The notes beneath the pieces are model-generated. The model was not told the origin of the DNA and did not search any database. It saw nothing but the letters and a program-made list of their open reading frames with translations. From Streptomyces sp. NBC_00154 (GTDB lineage: Bacteria > Actinomycetota > Actinomycetes > Streptomycetales > Streptomycetaceae): a stretch of DNA of 64,000 bases. A program made the position numbers and the translations under genes. Positions 8,677 to 17,276 of this stretch are shown in pieces (within the stretch, counting starts at the first letter, position 1; every line of letters starts with the position of its first letter). The stretch spans positions 4,222,501-4,286,500 of the forward strand of contig NZ_JAPEMI010000001.1 in NCBI RefSeq assembly GCF_026342835.1, given 5' to 3'.

Positions 8677-9420
8677 ATGACGACCGTCGGATTCCTCTAT
8701 CCGGGCCACTTCGCGGAGGACGAGTTCCCACGGATGGAGGTCATCCTCGATACCACCATCAGGTTGGTCGTGAACCGCACCGAACCCGGCGAGGACGACC
8801 GGCGCCCCGAGACCCTGCGAGAGCTGGGAGAGCCCGAACGCCTCGCCGCCGGTATCGAGGAGCTGCGGCGCGCCGGCGTGGAGTCGGTGGTCTGGGCCAG
8901 CACCGGTGGGAGCTTCGTGTACGGCTGGGAGGGCGCCCATGGGCAGACCACTGCCCTGGCCCGGGCGGCGGGACTGCCCGCCTCCAGCGCGTCGCTCGGC
9001 TTCGTCCAGGCGGTACGGGCGCTGGGCGCCGCCCGCGTCGCGGTCGCCGCGACCTACCCCGAGGAGATCGCCCGGCTCTTCAGCGAGTTCCTGGGCGCCG
9101 CGGGCATCGACGTGATCGCCACACACAGCGGCGGCGTCACCTCCGCAGCCGAGGCCGCCGCGTGGGGTCCGGACCGGCTGAAGGAGCTCGCCGTCGCCGC
9201 GGACCGCCCGGACGCGGACGCCGTACTGCTGCCGGACACCGCCCTGCACACCGCCGCGCACATCCGGGACCTGGAAGAACTCCTTGCGAAGCCGGTTCTC
9301 ACCGCGAACCAGGTGACGGTGTTCGAGGCGCTGCGACTGGCCCGCCGCCGTACCTGGGCGCCGCAGCTGGGCACGCTCTTCGCCACCCGGGAGGCGCCAC
9401 CGGCCCCGGTGGGGGCGTGA
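8677..9420 (+). CDS. Maleate isomerase / arylmalonate decarboxylase (EutA-like) family protein
   Basis: This 247-aa Asp/Glu-racemase-superfamily protein begins with TVGFLYPGHFAEDEFPRME, as in maleate cis-trans isomerases and EutA. Family members usually have two catalytic Cys. Here the expected first position reads WASTGGSF and the second reads LLPDTALHT, so both look replaced by Thr/Ser or Asp. Chemistry may therefore differ from the isomerases. An AGGAGG at about 8665-8670 fixes the ATG at 8677. EutA proteins occur beside Ehu transporters in ectoine users, so the setting supports solute catabolism. The exact reaction is unknown. Confidence 0.7.
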   Translation: MTTVGFLYPGHFAEDEFPRMEVILDTTIRLVVNRTEPGEDDRRPETLRELGEPERLAAGIEELRRAGVESVVWASTGGSFVYGWEGAHGQTTALARAAGLPASSASLGFVQAVRALGAARVAVAATYPEEIARLFSEFLGAAGIDVIATHSGGVTSAAEAAAWGPDRLKELAVAADRPDADAVLLPDTALHTAAHIRDLEELLAKPVLTANQVTVFEALRLARRRTWAPQLGTLFATREAPPAPVGA

Positions 9421-9523
9421 CCGGCCCGGCGTGACCGGCCGGGGAATAAGCGGAGACAACCTCCTGTTAGGCATCCCGGACGTACGCGTCCGGACGCCAG
9501 CGCATCACCGGAGAGGCCTTCAC

Positions 9524-10597
9524 GTGGACAACAACCGAGGCGACGACATTCGCGGCCGGGCCGAGGGAACGGCCCCCGTGCCGCTCTCGGTGCTCGACCT
9601 GGTGAGCGTGGGCCAGGGCCGCACCGCGACCCAGGCGCTCCGCACCAGCGTGGACATCGCGCAACTGGCCGAACGCCGCGGCTTCCACCGCCTCTGGGTC
9701 GCCGAACACCACTCCATGCCCGGCGTCGCCTCGTCGTCCCCGGCCGTGATCCTCGCCCATCTCGCCGCGCACACCGAGCGGCTCCGGCTCGGCTCCGGCG
9801 GGGTGATGCTGCCCAACCACGCCCCGCTCGTCATCGCCGAACAGTTCGGCACCCTGGAGGCCATGGCTCCCGGCCGTATCGACCTGGGCCTGGGCCGCGC
9901 GCCCGGCACGGACGGCGCGACCGCCGCCGCCCTGCGCCGCACCGACCGGCTGAACGAGGGCGCCGACGACTTCCCGCAGCAGCTTGCCGAGCTGACCCGG
10001 TTCCTGGACGACGACTTCCCCGACGGTCACCCGTACGCCCCCATCCACGCGGTCCCGGGCCCGGTACAGGGCCCCACCGGCCGCCCGCCGATCTGGCTGC
10101 TCGGTTCCTCCGGGTTCAGTGCGAGGCTGGCCGGCGTCCTCGGCCTGCCGTTCGCCTTCGCCCACCACTTCTCGGCGCAGAACACGATCCCGGCGCTCGA
10201 CCTGTACCGGGAGTCGTTCAAGCCTTCCGCGGTGCTCGACGCCCCGTACGCCCTGATCGGCGTCTCGGCGCTGGCCGCCGACGAGGAGCGCGAGGCCCGG
10301 CGCCAGGTGCTGACCGGTGCGCTGTCGATGGTCCGCCTGCGCACCGGCCGGCCCGGTCTGATCCCGACCCCCGAGGAGGCGGAGGCGTACGCCTTCACCC
10401 CCATGGAGCGCGAGTTCGTCGACAGCTGGCTCGGCAACGTCATCCACGGAACGGCGGACGAGGTCCGCTCCGGGCTGGACGACCTGGCCAAGCGGACCGG
10501 TGCGGACGAGTTGATGATCACTGCCAATGCGCATGGGGGTGGGGCGCGGGTGCGGAGCTATGAGCTGATCGCGGATGCGTATGGGCTGCGCGGCTGA
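9524..10597 (+). CDS. LLM-class flavin-dependent oxidoreductase
   Basis: This 357-aa bacterial-luciferase-like (MsnO8-type) monooxygenase uses FMNH2. Family features are the opening PLSVLDLVSVG, the WVAEHHSMPGVASSSP segment, LRLGSGGVMLPNHAPL, and the long C-terminal barrel ending VRSYELIADAYGL. The GTG at 9524 is chosen because GGAGAGG lies about 9 bp upstream and the residues before it are unlike the family. It follows the EutA-like gene by 103 bp on the same strand and may be co-transcribed. The substrate is unknown. Confidence 0.8.
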   Translation: MDNNRGDDIRGRAEGTAPVPLSVLDLVSVGQGRTATQALRTSVDIAQLAERRGFHRLWVAEHHSMPGVASSSPAVILAHLAAHTERLRLGSGGVMLPNHAPLVIAEQFGTLEAMAPGRIDLGLGRAPGTDGATAAALRRTDRLNEGADDFPQQLAELTRFLDDDFPDGHPYAPIHAVPGPVQGPTGRPPIWLLGSSGFSARLAGVLGLPFAFAHHFSAQNTIPALDLYRESFKPSAVLDAPYALIGVSALAADEEREARRQVLTGALSMVRLRTGRPGLIPTPEEAEAYAFTPMEREFVDSWLGNVIHGTADEVRSGLDDLAKRTGADELMITANAHGGGARVRSYELIADAYGLRG

Positions 10598-10634
10598 GGG
10601 GTGTGTGGGGCGGTCGTCCGCCTGACCGTTCTGT

Positions 10635-10683
10635 CCTCAAGCGCCGGGCGGGCTGAAGGATGCCCTCAAGCGCCGGGCGGGCT
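10635..10683. repeat. Two tandem half-sites of the dispersed GC-rich repeat (site A)
   Basis: CCTCAAGCGCCGGGCGGGCT occurs twice (10635-10654 and 10664-10683) with a 29-bp period, between convergent genes. It is the same core as in the longer palindromes near 21.8, 29.5 and 45.5 kb. A third, shorter GCCGGGCGGG follows at about 10691-10700. Confidence 0.65.
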
Positions 10684-10721
10684 TGATTTTGCCGGGCGGG
10701 ATCGGGTTGGTCGCAGGCCGC

Positions 10722-12671
10722 TCAGCGTTGCAGGGGTCTGGTGCCGATCAGTTCCGCGATGCGTTCCGGGGCCACCGCTCGTGAGTAGAGCCAGCCCTGG
10801 CCGGTGTCGCAGCCGATCCGGCGCAGCCGCTCCGCCTGGCCCGCGGTCTCCACGCACTCCGCGGTGACCGTCAGCCCCAGCCGGTGCGCCAGCTGCACCA
10901 TCGCCTCGACGATCGTCTCGTCGGCGGGGCTGGGGTGCGCGCCGTCGTCGTAACGGAAGCCGCGTACGAACGAGCCGTCCAGCTTCAGTACGGACACCGG
11001 CAGCCGACTCAGATAGGCGAGGTTCGAGTAGCCGGTCCCGAAGTCGTCGATGGCGATCCGGACGCCCATGTCGCTGAGCGCCTGGAGCGCCTCCAGCGGG
11101 CGGCCCGCCGAGCCCATCACCGCGGACTCGGTCAGCTCGAGCTGCAGCAGTCCGGGTGCCAGGCCGGTCTCGGCAAGGATCTCCGCGACATCCGTCACCA
11201 GGTCCGAGTCCCAGACCTGCCGCACGGCGACATTGACGCTGATGAACAGCGGCGGCTCGGTCGGGTGGTCCAGCTGCCAGCGCCGGGCCTGGCGGCACGC
11301 CGACTGCAGCACCCACCGGCCGAGCTGGACGATCGAGCCGTCCTCCTCGGCGATCGCGACGAACCGATTCGGCGAGAGCATGCCGAACTGCGGGTGGTTC
11401 CAGCGGACCAGGGCCTCCACCCCGCGTACGACTCCGTCGGCCATCCCGACCAGCGGCTGGTACTCGATGGTGAATTCGCCGCGCTCGACAGCCGGCCGCA
11501 GCGTGGACGAGAGCGCCTGCCGCGTCATCCGGTGAGCGTTGCGCTCGGGGTCGAAGAGCGTCCAACGGGCCTTCCCGTCCGCCTTCGCCCAGTACAGCGT
11601 GGTGTCGGCGGCCTGCATCAGACCGGTCGCCGAGGTGCCGGCCACGGCCCGCTCCACTACGCCGATCGACGCCGATACGGCCAGCCGCTGTCCGGCCAGG
11701 TCGAACGGCTTCTGCAGGGCGGTGAGCACCGCGCGGGCGAGATCGGTGAGCTGCTGCGCACCGGCGGACTCCTCGACGAGGATCGCGAACTCGTCGCCGC
11801 CGAGGCGCGCCACGAGTGAGGTGCCGGTGCGGTGCTGGTTCTCCTGTTCGGCGCAGTCGGTGAGTCTGGCGGCGACGGCGGCGAGCAGCCGGTCGCCGAT
11901 CCGGTGGCCCATCGTGTCGTTGACGGCCTTGAACCCGTCCAGGTCGAGGTAGCAGAGCCCGATCCGGCCGTGCCGCCGGGGACCGTCCTGGTCCGGCGGA
12001 GTCACCAGGGCGGCCGAGAGGCGTTCGAAGAACAGTGTCCGGTTGGGCAGCCGGGTCACCGGGTCGTGCATCTGGAGGTGGCGCAGCCGCTTCTGCAGCT
12101 CGCGCCGGTCGCTGATGTCGGCGACGGAGAGCAGTACGGGACAGGAACCGGGGGAGGAACCGGGTGGCGTCTGCGGCATTGGCGCGACGGTGATCTCGGC
12201 CCACAGCGAGCGCCCGTCGGGGTGCTTGAGCCTGCGCGTGCAGCGGAACCGGGACCGCCGGCCGCGCAGCACCTCACGGTACGCATGCCAGGTGCGGCCG
12301 TCCGACGAGACGTCGAGCAGATCGGACGCGGACTGCGCCGTCAGCGCCACGGGGTCGGCGCCGAGCAGCGCGCCGAGGGCGTCGTTGGCGGTGAGGATCA
12401 GGCCTTCGTGGTCGACGACGGCCATCGGAAGGGTGGCGGCCCGGAAGACGGCCCGGTAGTCGGCGCCGCGGCCGGCGGCCGGCCCGGACCCACCGATGCC
12501 GTCAGCGGGTCCGCCTGCGAGGCCGTCTCCGGCCCTGTCCGCGATCCCGTCCGCGGCCCCGTTTCCGGCCCGCGCCGACGCGGGATCCGTATGACGCTCC
12601 GTGACCGGCGGTCGCGCGGTAGGGGGCGCTGCGCCTGCCGGGGGCCTCGGCCCTTCGGAGGTTTCGCTCAC
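10722..12671 (-). CDS. PAS-GGDEF-EAL cyclic di-GMP enzyme
   Basis: This 649-aa protein could both make and break c-di-GMP, the developmental second messenger of Streptomyces. Order: a Gly/Ala/Pro-rich N-terminus (~70 residues), a PAS domain (about 75-195; RAATLPMAVVDHEGLI), GGDEF (RLGGDEFAIL) and EAL (EALVRWNHP, ELTESAVM, DDFGTGYSNL, AECVETAGQ). The EAL metal and catalytic motifs look complete. The residues before GGDEF lack the RxxD inhibitory site. No TM helices are seen, so it is probably cytosolic. The GTG at 12671 has GGGAG about 7-8 bp upstream; an ATG at 12845 would add unlikely residues. It resembles the SCO2817 type (memory). Confidence 0.88.
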   Translation of the reverse strand: MSETSEGPRPPAGAAPPTARPPVTERHTDPASARAGNGAADGIADRAGDGLAGGPADGIGGSGPAAGRGADYRAVFRAATLPMAVVDHEGLILTANDALGALLGADPVALTAQSASDLLDVSSDGRTWHAYREVLRGRRSRFRCTRRLKHPDGRSLWAEITVAPMPQTPPGSSPGSCPVLLSVADISDRRELQKRLRHLQMHDPVTRLPNRTLFFERLSAALVTPPDQDGPRRHGRIGLCYLDLDGFKAVNDTMGHRIGDRLLAAVAARLTDCAEQENQHRTGTSLVARLGGDEFAILVEESAGAQQLTDLARAVLTALQKPFDLAGQRLAVSASIGVVERAVAGTSATGLMQAADTTLYWAKADGKARWTLFDPERNAHRMTRQALSSTLRPAVERGEFTIEYQPLVGMADGVVRGVEALVRWNHPQFGMLSPNRFVAIAEEDGSIVQLGRWVLQSACRQARRWQLDHPTEPPLFISVNVAVRQVWDSDLVTDVAEILAETGLAPGLLQLELTESAVMGSAGRPLEALQALSDMGVRIAIDDFGTGYSNLAYLSRLPVSVLKLDGSFVRGFRYDDGAHPSPADETIVEAMVQLAHRLGLTVTAECVETAGQAERLRRIGCDTGQGWLYSRAVAPERIAELIGTRPLQR

Positions 12672-13079
12672 CGCTCGCTCCCGCCGTGCAGTTCTGTCCT
12701 GAACAGATGTGGTCGGACTGGGCCCGCCGCGTGGAGTGCCGTTGTCGGGGCGGAAACCACGCAGGAAAGCGTGGTGAAGCATAGAGGTTGTCGTCCGGCC
12801 CGTTCCAGCTCTCCGCCCGTTCCGGGCCCGCGGATCGCCCCGCATGGACCATTCGCGCGCCGATCCGGTTTGCCCAGGACTGATTGTTTCTGCGCGGCTC
12901 TGTTCTCTCCAGTCGATCTTGGGTCCGTCTCGCGCAGTTGCGGTGATCGATTATGACTGTCCGTGAAAAGGCACCGGGTGGCGGCCTGTTTACCCGAGTG
13001 GGGTAGCACAACAGGGCGTATACCACCAAACCGGCACAGGCTGGATGGCGAGTCCCGCATCCCGCACCCGGAGGTCGAT
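12672..13079. other. Divergent intergenic region, 408 bp
   Basis: This is a non-coding stretch between the c-di-GMP gene and the M6 protease gene, and it should hold both promoters. The right half is comparatively AT-rich (around 12940-12965). A small inverted repeat, TACCC-N5-GGGTA, is visible near 12993-13007. I find no convincing conserved ORF in it. Confidence 0.5.
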
Positions 13080-14321
13080 GTGCCGCGTAAGCGCAGACTC
13101 GCGGGAGTGGAGAGGCCGAGTCCGCGTGGCGTACTGGCAGGGCTGATCGCACTCCTGGCGCTCGCCGCCATCTCTCTTGTCGCCGGTCCGGCGGTGGCCG
13201 TCACCGGTGCGGCCGGCCCGTGCGCCCTGCCCCGGACCGAGGTGCACCACTCGCTGGGAGTGGGTGACTGGAACGACGCCTACCCGCGCCCGGACCACAC
13301 GCTCGACGCGGTCATGATCTTCCTCTCCTTCACGGACGCCCGCCCCGTCACCACCCCCGCCGAGCTCGCTGCCGACTACTTCCCCGCCACCACCCAGTTC
13401 TTCCAGCGCGCCTCGTACGGGAAGTTCACCCTGCGCCCGCACCCGCAGCGGCATTGGATCCAGATGCCCCGGAGCTCCACCGCGTACGGGATAAAGCGCG
13501 ACTGGGACGACGGCCGGCGCAGCGAGTATCTGCGTGACGCGATTGCCGTAGCCGACGACCAGGTCGACTTCTCGAAGTACGACATCGTCTATCTGGTCGC
13601 CGACCCGGACGCCCCCGGCGTCGACTCCGATGCCACCAAGGTCGTCAACTTCGACCGGCCGCTGCACGCCGACGGCACGGACATCAGACGTGTCGTCACC
13701 GTTTTCGAACAGCACCCGCCGGACCGGAACGTGCTGGCCCACGAGACCGGGCACGTCTTCGACCTGCCGGACCTCTATCACCGGCCGACGGACGGCAAGG
13801 GTGACTGGGACACGTATGTCGGCGACTGGGACGTGATGGGCAGCCAGTTCGGCCTCGCGCCGGATCTGTTCGGCTGGCAGAAGTGGAAGCTGGGCTGGCT
13901 GGACCGCGGGCAGGTGGCGTGCATCCAGCGCAAGCAGGACATCACCCTGGAGTCGATGGCCGCCGTCCCGGCACGTGGTGCGTCCCTCGGGACGCGGCTC
14001 GCGGTGATCAGGACCGGGGTGGGCGGCGTGGTGGCGATGGAGGCCCGCAGCGCCACCGGCAACGACCGGACGACCTGCAGCGAAGGGGTGCTGATCTACC
14101 GGGTCCGCAACGGGACGTCGTCCGGCGGCGGGCCCATCCAGGTCATCGACACCCACCCCCACACCGACGCCTGCTGGGACCTGTCGGTCTACCCGCCGCT
14201 CGCGGACGCCCCGCTGCGGGTCGGGGAGACGTACACCATTCCCGGTGAGCACACCAGGGTCGAGGTCGCGGACCGGACGCCGTCGGGTGCCTGGACGGTC
14301 AGGATCACCACCGGCACGTGA
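13080..14321 (+). CDS. Secreted M6-family zinc metalloprotease
   Basis: This 413-aa exported protease resembles immune inhibitor A-type M6 enzymes. The N-terminus has basic residues and a hydrophobic stretch (GVLAGLIALLALAAISLVAG) ending near AVAVTGA, a signal peptide. The zinc site is HETGHVFDLPD (HExxH), with the DVMGSQFG Met-turn about 40 residues later, as in M6 peptidases. The GTG at 13080 is preferred because GGAGG sits about 8 bp upstream; an ATG at 12963 would add 39 residues before the signal. A terminator follows at 14350-14383. Confidence 0.85.
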   Translation: MPRKRRLAGVERPSPRGVLAGLIALLALAAISLVAGPAVAVTGAAGPCALPRTEVHHSLGVGDWNDAYPRPDHTLDAVMIFLSFTDARPVTTPAELAADYFPATTQFFQRASYGKFTLRPHPQRHWIQMPRSSTAYGIKRDWDDGRRSEYLRDAIAVADDQVDFSKYDIVYLVADPDAPGVDSDATKVVNFDRPLHADGTDIRRVVTVFEQHPPDRNVLAHETGHVFDLPDLYHRPTDGKGDWDTYVGDWDVMGSQFGLAPDLFGWQKWKLGWLDRGQVACIQRKQDITLESMAAVPARGASLGTRLAVIRTGVGGVVAMEARSATGNDRTTCSEGVLIYRVRNGTSSGGGPIQVIDTHPHTDACWDLSVYPPLADAPLRVGETYTIPGEHTRVEVADRTPSGAWTVRITTGT

Positions 14322-14349
14322 GCAACCGGTCCGGTGGTGAAGCGAAAAC

Positions 14350-14383
14350 GAAGAAGCCCCCCGCTTGCGCGAGGGGCTTCTTC
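14350..14383. terminator. Bidirectional terminator between protease gene and tRNA-Lys copy 2
   Basis: GAAGAAGCCCC (14350-14360) pairs with GGGGCTTCTTC (14373-14383) around a 12-nt loop. The plus side ends in TTCTTCC, and the minus side runs into CGTTTTC. It can end both the protease transcript and the oppositely directed tRNA transcript. Confidence 0.8.
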
Positions 14384-14389
14384 CGTCTG

Positions 14390-14463
14390 TGCGCCGCCAG
14401 GGACTCGAACCCCGGACCCGCTGATTAAGAGTCAGCTGCTCTAACCAACTGAGCTAGCGGCGC
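14390..14463 (-). tRNA. tRNA-Lys (anticodon CTT), copy 2
   Basis: It is identical in sequence and direction to the tRNA at 2660-2733: acceptor GCGCCGC/GCGGCGC, anticodon loop CTCTTAA, no encoded CCA. The downstream terminator is quite different from that of copy 1, so the two transcription units are not simple long duplicates. Confidence 0.97.
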
Positions 14464-15224
14464 CTGCTGACGTCGTAGACCTTAGCACCCTGATCGGCGG
14501 GAGGAAAAATCGAAGTCCGGGCCGTCGACGCGGGCGCCGAGCGGGTCACGCGTACACAGGCCCAGAGCAGTACGTCGGGGCCCGGCAGCCATGGGCTACG
14601 GGTGTCGGGAGCGACCACCCATCGGGGCCCGGGCGAGGTGGAACCGCAGGCCAGAGGCGGGACGGTCACCGCGTCGCCGGTGCCGTGACAGAGCAGCGGC
14701 GGGAACCTGTTCTCCTGGTCGTCCGGCCCTCCGGGCGCCTGCGGGTCGTGTTCCGTCGCCGGCTCGGGGCGGCTGCCCCACTCCTCCCAGTCGAGCAGCG
14801 ACGGCAGCCGCTGGGCGGTCCCGGGCGCGGCGAACAGCAGCATCCGCCCGCGGTGTGAGGCGACCGGCCCCGAGCCGGGCCCGTCGGCCCACAGGTGCTC
14901 CAGCATGCGCCGCCCGAAGAGCGCGGGCACATTGACCACGTCGAACGCAGAGCCGCACGGCAGCACACCGGGGGAGCCGGGGTGGGCCTGCCACTGGGCG
15001 AGCGTGGAGCGCGGATAGGCCGTGGCGCCGGCGAGCCAGGCGGCGCCCGCAGCGGTGACCTGCGCGGTCTGATGCCCGGCTTGATTCCCGGGCTGGGGTC
15101 CGGCCTGGGTTCCGGTCCGGTCCCCGGTCTGGTCCCGCAGGGCGGCGAAGATGTCGACGCTGTGCTGGGACCCGGTGCCGGGGTACAGGGTCGATTGGTC
15201 TGGCAGCCATGCACTCATGTGCAC
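14454..15224 (-). CDS. Conserved Streptomyces protein, primase/polymerase-like
   Basis: This 256-aa protein is related to a conserved Streptomyces group that is sometimes labelled bifunctional DNA primase/polymerase N-terminal-like (recalled; no catalytic triad was confirmed here). The most family-like block is FDVVNVPALFGRRMLEHL (about residues 94-111), followed by GRMLLFAAPGTAQRL and PPLLCHGTGDAVTVPP, and a C-terminal WVVAPDTRSPWLPGPDVLLW. Residues 33-53 are a Gln/Thr/Gly-rich low-complexity insert. The stop codon (TAG) lies inside tRNA-Lys copy 2, with a 10-bp overlap. The function is not known. Confidence 0.6.
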   Translation of the reverse strand: MHMSAWLPDQSTLYPGTGSQHSVDIFAALRDQTGDRTGTQAGPQPGNQAGHQTAQVTAAGAAWLAGATAYPRSTLAQWQAHPGSPGVLPCGSAFDVVNVPALFGRRMLEHLWADGPGSGPVASHRGRMLLFAAPGTAQRLPSLLDWEEWGSRPEPATEHDPQAPGGPDDQENRFPPLLCHGTGDAVTVPPLACGSTSPGPRWVVAPDTRSPWLPGPDVLLWACVRVTRSAPASTARTSIFPPADQGAKVYDVSRRR

Positions 15225-15367
15225 TGGTCTACCGGGAGTGACGGTCCGGATTCCAAGAGTTGCCGGAAATCGGGACAGGGTGGTGGGGAGAGGAGTATCT
15301 TGCCCGCGGGCATATGCCAGCGGCTGTACCCGGAGTCAGCTCCGGGCAAGGGCCGGACGCTCCGGCG

Positions 15368-15709
15368 TCACGGTCTGGCGCCGCCCAGCAGGCTCCGGCC
15401 GAATTCGACCATCTTCTTCGCGTAGTCCTCGGTCCACTCCGCGCGCTCCGCGATGTCCGCAGTGGTCAGCCGGTCGAACCGGCGCGGGTCGGCCAGCTGG
15501 GCAGCGGCGATCGCCTGGAACTCGACCGCGCGATCGCTCGCGGCGCGGAATGCCAGGGTCAGCTCGGTGGCGCGGTCCAGCATCTCCTTCGGGTCGTCCA
15601 TCGACTCCAGGTCGAAGAAGTGCTCGGGATCGGCGACCGCCGCCGACGGCTCGAAGAGCAGGGGCGCGGGGCGCAGCCGCTGCCGCTCGTTCCGCTCGGG
15701 TTGTGCCAT
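15368..15709 (-). CDS. Small conserved hypothetical protein
   Basis: This 113-aa acidic, mostly helical protein is of unknown function. AAGGAGG about 8 bp before the ATG at 15709 is a near-perfect ribosome site, which makes this start firm and the gene credible. Segments: a basic Arg-rich start, FEPSAAVADPEHFFDLESMDD, and a long amphipathic helical region to the end. It has no signal peptide or TM helix. It lies 232 bp downstream of the helicase gene on the same strand. Whether it belongs to that operon is open. Confidence 0.7.
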   Translation of the reverse strand: MAQPERNERQRLRPAPLLFEPSAAVADPEHFFDLESMDDPKEMLDRATELTLAFRAASDRAVEFQAIAAAQLADPRRFDRLTTADIAERAEWTEDYAKKMVEFGRSLLGGARP

Positions 15710-15941
15710 GTGGTGTTCCTCCTTCGGTGGGCCCGACGGCCACCCTCTATTGTCCAACCCGCCGCAAGTGCGCTTCGGGGCGGTGCACGGGGCCAGTGCG
15801 CGGGAGCGCGCACCAACACACCTCCGGGCGCGACGCGCGCCCCCCGGTGGCCCATCGCCCACGGCCCGACGACGTTACGGACACTCGCACCGACGGTGCT
15901 GCGGCGCCCACCGCACCGGCGACGCTACGGCGCGCACCGCG

Positions 15942-17276
15942 TCACGGCGCCCACCGCACCCGGTGTTCCGCGAGATGTGCCAGGACCGCGTGGTTCGCCT
16001 CCCAGCCGTCGGGGAATTTCACCGTGACACCCAGTTGGACCGGTTCCGTCGACGGATGTTCGTCCAGCAGGTCGGAGACGCCCTCGCGGCAGACCACGAT
16101 GCAGGCATGGCGGTGCCGCGAGGCCAGGACGCACAGCCGGCCCGTCTCCAGGTGGAACGCCGTGGCGTCCGGGCGGCCGGACAGCGGGTGCAGGACCACC
16201 GTCACATCGAATTCGCGGCCCTGGAGCCGGTTCGCCGTGTCCACCGCCACACCCGTCACACCGAGCTCCGCGAGCGCCGCCCGCACCGCCGCGGCCTGGT
16301 CCCGGTGGGCGGTGCCGACCGCGACCCGGTCCGCCGTCACCGCAGCGGGCTCGGGTGAGCGCTCGCTCGTCGCCGCGCCGCCCCGGTCCAGCAGACGGCG
16401 CACCACCAGGGCCACCGCCCGTACCGCCTCCGGATCCGTGCGCGGGGTGTGCCGGGCCGGAAGTTCGAGCAGGCCCCAGCCGGACTCCGCGGCCTCGTCC
16501 AGCACTCGGTCCGGGGCGGAGCCGTCCGACGCGACACCGAACGACAGCCGCCGGTCGCCGTGGTCCGTGCCGCTGCGGAACGGGGTGTACGGGTAGAACG
16601 CGTCCGAGACCAGCGGCGCCGCCGACGCGGGCAGCCGCCATGACACCGGCAGCCGGTGCTGCGGCAACTCCGGGTTGTGCGCCAGCAGTGTGGAGACCGC
16701 GCTCGCCGACGGGTCGTACGACAACCCCGCCCACTGGTCCGCGCCGACGATCGAGAACGGGTCCAGCTGTCCGGGATCGCCGACGAAAAGCGCCCGTTCG
16801 AAGAGCCCGGCGACGGCCAGCAGCGCGTCCGAGCGCATCTGGTACGCCTCGTCGACGATCGCGTGCCCCCACGGCTCGACGTTCTTCACATGCGCCCACT
16901 TGGCGGCCGTCGAGATGACGACGTCAAGTCCGGCGAGGTCCGCCGCCTTTGCCGATTTCCGTACGTTGGCCAGGCCGTCCAGCACCTTGTCGTACGGGTC
17001 CGAGTCATTGCTGTGCAACCTTCCGACCGGCAGCCCCGGGTCCTTCTCGGCCAGCCGCACCACCAGGTCGTCGACCTGGGCGTTGGTCTGTGCGACCACC
17101 ATCAACGGGCGCCCGGCAGCCGCCAGTTCGAGCGCGGCGCGCACCACCAGCGTCGACTTGCCCGCGCCCGGCGGGGAGTCCACCACGATGCCGCGTGCCG
17201 TGCCGTGCAGCGTGTCGTCCAGGATCGCGGCGGTTGCCCGTCCCGCCGCCGCGCCCGGGTCGAATCCGGCTGTCAC
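15942..17276 (-). CDS. Upf1/Dna2-like superfamily 1 helicase
   Basis: This 444-aa ATP-dependent DNA or RNA helicase core has motifs in order: Walker A PPGAGKST (35-42), Ia VVAQTNAQVDDL (60-71, the AQTN form seen in Dna2/Upf1), II VDEAYQM (141-147, DEAY instead of DEAD/DEAS), III GDPGQLDPF (166-174), IV WRLP (213-216), V NRLQGREFDVTVV (349-361) and VI LASRHRHACIVV (384-395). It is short, with almost no accessory domains. GTG at 17276 has GGAGG upstream and overlaps the stop of the preceding gene by 4 bp (GTGA), so the two are translationally coupled. The unit resembles a split Dna2: helicase here, nuclease two genes upstream. Confidence 0.82.
   Translation of the reverse strand: MTAGFDPGAAAGRATAAILDDTLHGTARGIVVDSPPGAGKSTLVVRAALELAAAGRPLMVVAQTNAQVDDLVVRLAEKDPGLPVGRLHSNDSDPYDKVLDGLANVRKSAKAADLAGLDVVISTAAKWAHVKNVEPWGHAIVDEAYQMRSDALLAVAGLFERALFVGDPGQLDPFSIVGADQWAGLSYDPSASAVSTLLAHNPELPQHRLPVSWRLPASAAPLVSDAFYPYTPFRSGTDHGDRRLSFGVASDGSAPDRVLDEAAESGWGLLELPARHTPRTDPEAVRAVALVVRRLLDRGGAATSERSPEPAAVTADRVAVGTAHRDQAAAVRAALAELGVTGVAVDTANRLQGREFDVTVVLHPLSGRPDATAFHLETGRLCVLASRHRHACIVVCREGVSDLLDEHPSTEPVQLGVTVKFPDGWEANHAVLAHLAEHRVRWAP

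Noticed and set aside
8514..8678. N-terminal extension of the D-2-hydroxyacid dehydrogenase
   Set aside because: The extra 55 residues are Pro/Ser-rich, not family-like, and would overlap the divergent gene and its ribosome site.
2660..14463. Integrated element with tRNA-Lys as attachment site
   Set aside because: The block has no integrase, excisionase or replication gene, and its composition matches the rest; kept only as a comparison target.
15226..15241. DasR-like half-site ACTGGTCTACCGGGAG before the primase-like gene
   Set aside because: Only the left half matches; the right half has no inverted counterpart, and the gene has no link to amino-sugar use.
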